From: DATFDN01 sp049591635
Lineage (GTDB): Bacteria; Pseudomonadota; Alphaproteobacteria; Acetobacterales; Acetobacteraceae
Direction of reading: 5' to 3'
NCBI GenBank assembly: GCA_049591635.1
Contig: JBAWFF010000228.1
Location: 1 to 10,345 of the forward strand
DNA: 10,345 nucleotides
The first letter of the stretch is position 1. The number at the start of each line of letters is the position of its first letter. Under the pieces are notes generated by a model that was not told the DNA's origin, made no database searches, and was given only the letters and a program-made list of their open reading frames with translations. The position numbers were made by a program, and so were the translations under genes. Shown piece after piece: positions 6,528 to 10,345 of the stretch.

Positions 6528-6800
6528 TCAGGGCGTCGGATGGCATCCCAGTTGCGGATGGAACGTGCCGCACCGCGCGACGAGCGTGGGGTTCTGTCCC
6601 AGCGCCAATGCGTGCTGGTTCGCGGGCGTGCCCGGCACGCTCGCCGAACGGGGCGCCGCATAGAACGGCGAGCCGTTTGGCTGGCCCATCGACGTCGTCG
6701 TGTCGTTGGCGATGGCAGGCTCCCCACCGCCGCTGTGCCCGACGGCGAAAGCCGGGGAGGCGAAGGCTGTCAGTGCTAGGACCATCAGGAGGCGATGCAT
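6528..6800 (-). CDS. Small secreted protein of unknown function
   Basis: The 90-residue product has a clear signal peptide: MHRLL, a hydrophobic core to residue 18, and a likely cleavage after the A17-F18-A19 site. The mature part is about 71 residues, rich in Gly, Pro, Ala, Asn and Thr, with only two cysteines, C77 and C86, nine residues apart near the C-terminus, possibly a disulfide. GGGAG lies six to seven bases upstream of the ATG, which together with the signal sequence makes this a real gene in spite of several competing plus-strand ORFs. I do not recognise a family. It converges with tRNA-Tyr, leaving a 39-bp gap, and is divergent from the Rap1a/Tai-like gene across a 318-bp regulatory region. 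Confidence 0.72.
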   Translation of the reverse strand: MHRLLMVLALTAFASPAFAVGHSGGGEPAIANDTTTSMGQPNGSPFYAAPRSASVPGTPANQHALALGQNPTLVARCGTFHPQLGCHPTP

Positions 6801-6867
6801 TGAATTCTCCCAACAACGAGGATCGGTCAGGCGTCGCTGTCAGCCCGTCTCCGCTTCATTCCGGTCT

Positions 6868-6908
6868 TCGGATGCGATCATCGGTCGCCTCTTCGCGAAG
6901 ACATCCGA
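6868..6908. repeat. Nested inverted repeat in the small secreted gene's upstream region
   Basis: TCGGATG (6868-6874) pairs with CATCCGA (6902-6908). The enclosed segment contains a 12-bp perfect palindrome, TCTTCGCGAAGA, at 6890-6901. It lies 68-108 bases upstream of the minus-strand start at 6800, so it could fold in that gene's leader RNA or act as a protein site. Confidence 0.35.
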
Positions 6909-6945
6909 GGCCGCCAGCCACACTTGGGGTGGTTATGCCGAAAGG

Positions 6946-6975
6946 AAAATAGAGATTCCCTGGACCTTCGGCCAA
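6946..6975 (-). promoter_or_regulatory. Possible weak promoter for the small secreted protein gene
   Basis: On the minus strand TTGGCC (6975-6970) and TATTTT (6951-6946) are 18 bp apart, each matching four of six sigma-70 consensus bases. It would give a leader of about 140 nt containing the 6868-6908 inverted repeat. The evidence is only consensus similarity. Confidence 0.25.
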
Positions 6976-6987
6976 CCCCGGCCATCG

Positions 6988-7016
6988 TTGACGCGACGAA
7001 CTTATTTTTGAATATT
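6988..7016 (+). promoter_or_regulatory. Probable sigma-70-type promoter of the Rap1a/Tai-like gene
   Basis: TTGACG (6988-6993, five of six consensus bases) and AATATT (7011-7016, four of six) are separated by 17 bp in an AT-rich stretch. The predicted start near 7023 falls inside the palindrome at 7021-7036. Confidence 0.5.
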
Positions 7017-7020
7017 GCCG

Positions 7021-7036
7021 GCGGCACGCGTGCCGC
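7021..7036. promoter_or_regulatory. 16-bp perfect palindrome at the predicted transcription start, operator-like
   Basis: GCGGCACGCGTGCCGC is a perfect inverted repeat with no spacer. It sits immediately downstream of the promoter-like pair at 6988-7016, where a dimeric repressor could block initiation. No regulator gene next to it suggests who binds. Confidence 0.45.
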
Positions 7037-7055
7037 GACGACCGGTTGGTTCGTG

Positions 7056-7077
7056 GATCGGGTCCGACGGACCGATC
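7056..7077 (+). promoter_or_regulatory. Stem-loop in the 5' leader of the Rap1a/Tai-like gene
   Basis: GATCG(G)GTCC at 7056-7065 pairs with GGACCGATC at 7069-7077: nine base pairs, a single bulged G7060 and a GAC loop. There is no T-run, so it is not an intrinsic terminator. It lies about 25 bases upstream of the ribosome binding site (AAGGAG, 7103-7108) and may stabilise the leader or affect translation. Confidence 0.4.
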
Positions 7078-7118
7078 ATACGTCCAACTGGCGTTGAGTG
7101 CGAAGGAGAATTTGGGTC

Positions 7119-7511
7119 ATGCGATCGCGGCTTCTCTGGATCATTCTACCGGCCTGCGTGCTGGCACCGTTGTTCGGCTCGGCCCGCGCGGCGGTGACGG
7201 AAGCCGACTTTCAAATGCGGACGGCACAGGATCTGGTCGATCTCTGCTCCGCCGCGCAAAACGACCCGTTGGCGACCGCGGCGGTCAACTTTTGCCACGG
7301 GTTCGCGATCGGCGCGTATCAGACGTTGTCGAGCGAGCAGGCGGCCATGAAACGCAAACTCTTCTGCCTGCCCGACCCGCCGCCGACCCGCAACCAGGCC
7401 CTGGCGGATTTCGTGTCCTGGGCCAAGACCACTCCGTCAGCCAGGGCGGAGCGGCCGGCCGATGCCATCCTGCACTTTCTCACTCAGCGCTATCCTTGCG
7501 CTTCACGATGA
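7119..7511 (+). CDS. Secreted Rap1a/Tai-family domain protein
   Basis: The 130-residue product has a signal peptide (MRSRLLW, hydrophobic core, likely cleavage after S21-A22-R23-A24). The mature domain shows the Rap1a/Tai pattern: DLVDLCSA, then NFCHGFAIGAYQTL, FCLPDPPPTRNQAL, a FVSWAKTTP helix, and AILHFLTQRYPC. Four cysteines in the mature part (C43, C59, C83, C127) could make two disulfides in the periplasm. Founding members are immunity proteins against type VI secretion effectors in Serratia, but many alphaproteobacterial members stand alone, and no effector or T6SS gene is here, so an immunity role is not supported. ATG 7119 has AAGGAG ten bases upstream; an in-frame GTG at 7098 would lie upstream of that site and is rejected. 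Confidence 0.85.
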   Translation: MRSRLLWIILPACVLAPLFGSARAAVTEADFQMRTAQDLVDLCSAAQNDPLATAAVNFCHGFAIGAYQTLSSEQAAMKRKLFCLPDPPPTRNQALADFVSWAKTTPSARAERPADAILHFLTQRYPCASR

Positions 7512-7537
7512 TCCCGGCGGCGGCGGAGACAATATCC

Positions 7538-7807
7538 ATGAGGACAACCATCGCGTTGCTGGTCGCTTGTTGCGCCTTGGCGGGGTGCTCGAACCTGACG
7601 CCCACCGAGAATCGCGCCCTGGGCGGCACTGCCGCTGGAGCGACCGCCGGCGCGGTATTGGGAGCGATCGGCGGCAACGCCGGCCTGGGCACGGTCATCG
7701 GCGCCGGAGCCGGGCTGGTGGGCGGTCTGATCTACAACAAGGTCAAGGAGAACGAGCAATCCTCCTATCAAGAGGGCTACGCGGCAGGGCAAAGTCAACG
7801 GAACTAG
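7538..7807 (+). CDS. Glycine-zipper outer-membrane lipoprotein
   Basis: The 89-residue product has a lipoprotein signal: MRTTIALLVACCA and a lipobox L14-A15-G16-C17, with Ser at +2, so it should be sorted to the outer membrane. A glycine-zipper segment follows (about residues 29-66, repeated GxxxG-type spacing such as GAVLGAIGG and GAGAGLVGG), typical of the OsmB/SlyB/YMGG-like small lipoproteins. The C-terminal tail is polar (KVKENEQSSYQEGYAAGQSQRN). I chose ATG 7538, with GGAG nine bases upstream, because it gives a standard signal. An in-frame ATG at 7508 overlaps the upstream stop as ATGA and would add ten residues. Such proteins are often linked to envelope stress; that is inference here. 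Confidence 0.85.
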   Translation: MRTTIALLVACCALAGCSNLTPTENRALGGTAAGATAGAVLGAIGGNAGLGTVIGAGAGLVGGLIYNKVKENEQSSYQEGYAAGQSQRN

Positions 7808-7846
7808 GACCGAGTCCGCGTCGTCCACGTTCGATGGAGAAACCCG

Positions 7847-8170
7847 ATGCTGACACGCACCGCCATCTATGAGGGTCGAGTAAGGCCAGGCTCCGAAGAC
7901 GAGTTCTTCCGCCGGGTCGAGAAGGAGCTGGAGCCGATCTGGCGGCAGTTCCCCCACGTGACCGCGGTCAGGGTCCTGCGCACCCGTTCGCAGGACGCGG
8001 ACGGGCCGTCGATCGCCATGGTGCTGGAAATGGATTTTCCCTCCATGGAGGCGATCACCGAATGCCTCAACTCGCCGATCCGCCCGAAGGCCCACGCGGC
8101 GACGCTCGAGGTGATGAAGCTGTTCGACGGGCGCTTCTATCATGTCGTCGCGGAGTCCCGATCCTTGTAA
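7847..8170 (+). CDS. Small dimeric alpha-beta-barrel (ferredoxin-like fold) protein, function unknown
   Basis: The 107-residue product is cytoplasmic with no signal peptide. The arrangement beta (TRTAIYEGRV), helix (GSEDEFFRRVEKELEPIW), beta (AVRVLRTR), beta (IAMVLEMDFPSMEAI), helix and final beta (FDGRFYHVVAE) is that of the dimeric alpha-beta-barrel group, which includes EthD-like and ABM-type proteins. These commonly make dimers that bind small aromatic or haem-like compounds, but no catalytic residue can be named. GGAG lies seven bases upstream of the ATG. It follows the lipoprotein gene by 39 bp on the same strand. It may share a transcript with its neighbours but no functional link is obvious. 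Confidence 0.75.
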   Translation: MLTRTAIYEGRVRPGSEDEFFRRVEKELEPIWRQFPHVTAVRVLRTRSQDADGPSIAMVLEMDFPSMEAITECLNSPIRPKAHAATLEVMKLFDGRFYHVVAESRSL

Positions 8171-8242
8171 CAGGCGCATATCAGCCAGACGCTTGCCCGT
8201 GGGCCATTGACCCTTTCCGGCGTCAAGCTCACCCCTGAATGC

Positions 8243-10126
8243 ATGCTGCATCGCTTCGAAACCCTGCTCGACCCGACCGGGCGAACGCCCGCCGAGCCGC
8301 CGACCGACGGGTTGGTGCGGTTCTACTGGCACTTCGCCCGCCAGGTCCGCTGGCTGATCGTCGGGCTGTTCGCCACCGGGCTGGTGGTCGCCGCGCTCGA
8401 TACCACGATCCCGCTGTTCATCGGCCGCGTCGTCGGCCTCGTCTCGACCCGGACGCCGGAGGCGTTGCTGGCGACGGCGGGCGGGCAGCTCGCGCTGATG
8501 GCGCTGGTGCTGCTGGTGGCCCGACCGGCGGCGCTGCTGGCGCAGAACATCGTCACCAACCAGATCATCAACCCCGGCTTCTCCAACATGATCCGCTGGC
8601 AGACCCACTGGCATGTGGTGCGCCAGAGCTGGACCTTCTTCCAGAACGACTTCGCCGGGCGGATCGCCAACCGCGTATTGCAGACCGGCCCGGCGCTGCG
8701 CGAGAGCATCGTCTCGGGCACCAACGCGGTCTGGTACATCCTGGTCTACGGATCGAGCGCGATCGGCCTGCTGGGCGCCACCAATTGGCACCTGACGATC
8801 CCGTTCTTCTGCTGGTTCGCCGCCTACGCGACACTGCTGCGGAGCTTCGTGCCGCGGATGCGCGACCGCTCCCGCGCGGTTTCCGAGGTGCGTTCCCTGC
8901 TGACCGGGCGGGTGGTGGACAGCTACACCAACATCCTCACCGTCAAGTTGTTCGCGCGTGCTCGCGACGAGGATGCCTTCGTGCGCGACGCGGTCGACGA
9001 GCACACCGCCGCCTTCCGCCGCCAGACCCGTCTGGCGACCGGCTTCACCTTCACCCTCGCGGTGATCAACGCCGCCTTGGTCGTCGGCACCGGGGCGACG
9101 GCGATCCTGCTTTGGCGGGCCGGCCATATCAAAGTTGGGACGGTCGCAACCGCCATCCCGATGGCCTGGCAGATCTCCAACATGGCCGGCTGGGTGGCGA
9201 TGAACGTCACCAACATCTTCGAGAATGTCGGGACCGTGCAGGATGGGATGCGCTCGATCGCGGTGGCGCGGCAGATGCCGGACGCGCCGGGCGCGGGCGA
9301 ATTGCGGGTAACGGGAGGCGAAATACGCTTCGAGGGCCTGCATTTCGACTACGGCCGCGGCAAGCGCCCGATCGGCCAGCCCGGCGTGCTGCACGGCATC
9401 GACCTGACGATCGCGCCCGGCGAGCGGGTCGGGCTGGTCGGGCCGTCAGGGGCCGGCAAATCGACGCTGGTGAACCTGCTGCTGCATTTCTACGCGCTGG
9501 AGCGCGGCCGCATCCTGATCGACGGCCAGGACATCGCCCATGTGACGCAGGAGAGCCTGCGGACGCAGATCGCCCTGGTCACCCAGGACACCTCGCTGCT
9601 GCACCGCTCGATCGCCGAGAACATACGCTACGGCCGCCCGCAGGCGACGCACGCGATGATCGAGAGCGCGGCGCGGCGGGCCGAGGCGCACGAATTCATC
9701 CTCGGCCTGGAGGACTGGCATGGCCGCACCGGCTACGACGCGCATGTCGGCGAACGTGGCGTGAAGCTGTCGGGCGGGCAGCGCCAACGCGTCGCCCTCG
9801 CCCGTGTGATCCTGAAGGACGCCCCGATCCTGGTGCTGGACGAGGCGACCTCGGCGCTGGATTCGGAGGTCGAGGCGGCCATCCAGGGCCAGCTGGACCT
9901 GCTGATGGAAGGCCGCACCGTCATCGCCATCGCCCATCGGCTGTCCACGATCGCGCGCATGGACCGGCTGGTGGTGCTCGACCAGGGCCGGGTCAGCGAG
10001 ATCGGCTCGCACGCCGACCTTCTCGCCCGCGACGGCCTCTACGCGCGGCTGTGGCGACGCCAATCGGGCGGGTTCCTCGCGGAGGGCGGCTTGCCGCGGC
10101 GCGACCGGGTGAGCATCGCCGGCTGA
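8243..10126 (+). CDS. ABC exporter half-transporter with fused membrane and ATPase domains (MsbA/multidrug type)
   Basis: This 627-residue protein joins a six-helix exporter membrane domain (about residues 25-330) to an ATPase domain (about 355-600); it should work as a homodimer. ATPase motifs are all intact: Walker A GPSGAGKST at 400-408, Q448 in the Q-loop, signature LSGGQ at 509-513, Walker B ILVLDE with D533 and E534, and H565 in IAIAHRLSTI. Substrate (lipid, drug or peptide) cannot be told. The start at ATG 8243 gives MLHRFETLLDP, the N-terminus usual in this alphaproteobacterial subgroup; an in-frame TTG at 8207 would add 12 residues, and neither has a good ribosome site, so the start is uncertain. 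It converges with the deacylase gene with a 9-bp gap. Confidence 0.93.
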   Translation: MLHRFETLLDPTGRTPAEPPTDGLVRFYWHFARQVRWLIVGLFATGLVVAALDTTIPLFIGRVVGLVSTRTPEALLATAGGQLALMALVLLVARPAALLAQNIVTNQIINPGFSNMIRWQTHWHVVRQSWTFFQNDFAGRIANRVLQTGPALRESIVSGTNAVWYILVYGSSAIGLLGATNWHLTIPFFCWFAAYATLLRSFVPRMRDRSRAVSEVRSLLTGRVVDSYTNILTVKLFARARDEDAFVRDAVDEHTAAFRRQTRLATGFTFTLAVINAALVVGTGATAILLWRAGHIKVGTVATAIPMAWQISNMAGWVAMNVTNIFENVGTVQDGMRSIAVARQMPDAPGAGELRVTGGEIRFEGLHFDYGRGKRPIGQPGVLHGIDLTIAPGERVGLVGPSGAGKSTLVNLLLHFYALERGRILIDGQDIAHVTQESLRTQIALVTQDTSLLHRSIAENIRYGRPQATHAMIESAARRAEAHEFILGLEDWHGRTGYDAHVGERGVKLSGGQRQRVALARVILKDAPILVLDEATSALDSEVEAAIQGQLDLLMEGRTVIAIAHRLSTIARMDRLVVLDQGRVSEIGSHADLLARDGLYARLWRRQSGGFLAEGGLPRRDRVSIAG

Positions 10127-10135
10127 CGCGGTCCC

Positions 10136-10345
10136 CTACGCCTCTCGCACCATCGCCACCGCCGCCCCGGTGACCCGGCGCAGTTCCGCGGCACTCGTGC
10201 GAAACACGTGACTGGGCGATCCGGCCGCCGCCCAGATCGGGTCGAGGACCAGCAAATCCTCGTCCAGCAGGATCAGGGGCGGCATCAGGTGCCCGACCGG
10301 CGCCACGCCGCCGATCGCGAAGCCGGTCGCCGCGCGCACCCAGTC
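10136..10345 (-). CDS. YbaK/EbsC-family aminoacyl-tRNA deacylase, C-terminal part
   Basis: The frame is open to the window edge, so this is the last 69 codons only. The segment AATGFAIGGVAPVGH followed by PLILLDEDLLVLDPIWAAAGSPSHVFR and a C-terminal ELRRVTGA is the usual end of the YbaK/ProX trans-editing domain, where the GFxxGGV-P-GH region lines the active site. Members hydrolyse mischarged tRNAs such as Cys- or Ala-tRNA(Pro). Which substrate this one takes cannot be told from the fragment. The start lies outside the window. Confidence 0.85.
   Translation of the reverse strand, partial: DWVRAATGFAIGGVAPVGHLMPPLILLDEDLLVLDPIWAAAGSPSHVFRTSAAELRRVTGAAVAMVREA

Larger units (their letters stand above)
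6801..7118. other. Divergent intergenic region with several inverted repeats
   Basis: No convincing gene lies in these 318 bp; the plus-strand ORFs here lack ribosome sites and family character. It is more AT-rich around 6940-7016 than its surroundings and holds a promoter-like pair on the plus strand, a weaker one on the minus strand, and inverted repeats at 6868-6908, 7021-7036 and 7056-7077. It probably carries the promoters of both the small secreted gene and the Rap1a/Tai-like gene. Confidence 0.6.

Noticed and set aside
7490..9394. 634-codon minus-strand ORF
   Set aside because: It runs antisense through four genes with family motifs and has a low-complexity Arg/Gly/Asp/Gln-rich product.
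8239..10173. 644-codon plus-strand ORF in another frame of the ABC exporter
   Set aside because: The product is an Arg/Ala/Gly/Pro-rich shadow; the 8243 frame has every ABC motif.
1..10345. CRISPR array, insertion sequence or phage genes
   Set aside because: No regular repeat-spacer pattern, no transposase or integrase motifs, and no terminal inverted repeats were seen; the only tandem repeat is the degenerate 33-bp one without spacers.

Overview
The window is high-GC DNA with tightly packed genes, frequent GTG/TTG codons near starts and long spurious antisense ORFs. Protein types (SoeB/SoeC-like subunits, an alphaproteobacterial-style ECF sigma factor, a Rap1a/Tai-family secreted protein, an Uma2 protein, and an ABC exporter of a form common in Rhodospirillales/Hyphomicrobiales) suggest a chromosomal segment of an alphaproteobacterium. 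This placement is inferred from protein character; no rRNA or other marker is present.

Layout. (1) 1-1535, plus: the 3' part of a four-cluster Fe-S electron-transfer subunit and its overlapping membrane anchor, best read as soeB and soeC of a quinone-linked sulfite dehydrogenase; the catalytic molybdenum subunit would lie upstream. (2) 1536-1695: a convergent intergenic gap with a degenerate 33-bp tandem repeat and a 14-bp perfect palindrome. (3) 1696-2784: an ECF sigma factor (minus) divergent from a single-domain response regulator (plus). (4) 2792-5699, minus: a compact operon, transcribed right to left: an HtrA-like PDZ protein lacking all three catalytic residues, a YcbL/glyoxalase-II-like metallo-hydrolase, and a luciferase-like flavin-dependent oxidoreductase. 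The junctions are TGATG and ATGA overlaps. (5) 5742-6331, minus: an Uma2-family gene split by an apparent 1-nt deletion. (6) 6403-6488, plus: tRNA-Tyr(GUA) with encoded CCA and its own promoter-like sequence. (7) 6528-6800, minus: a small secreted protein I do not recognise. (8) 6801-7118: a divergent regulatory region with several inverted repeats. (9) 7119-8170, plus: a Rap1a/Tai-like periplasmic protein, a glycine-zipper lipoprotein and a dimeric alpha-beta-barrel-like protein. (10) 8243-10126, plus: a fused ABC exporter. (11) 10136-10345, minus: the C-terminal end of a YbaK/EbsC-type aminoacyl-tRNA deacylase.

Most genes are conserved housekeeping or envelope types. The strongest candidates for something undescribed are the operon led by a signal-peptide-less, triad-less HtrA-like protein (a likely pseudoprotease with a PDZ domain), and the 33-bp repeats. 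In one minus-strand frame each repeat unit starts with ATG/GTG-Ser-Thr, and a serine codon switch (TCT to AGC) is preserved between units.
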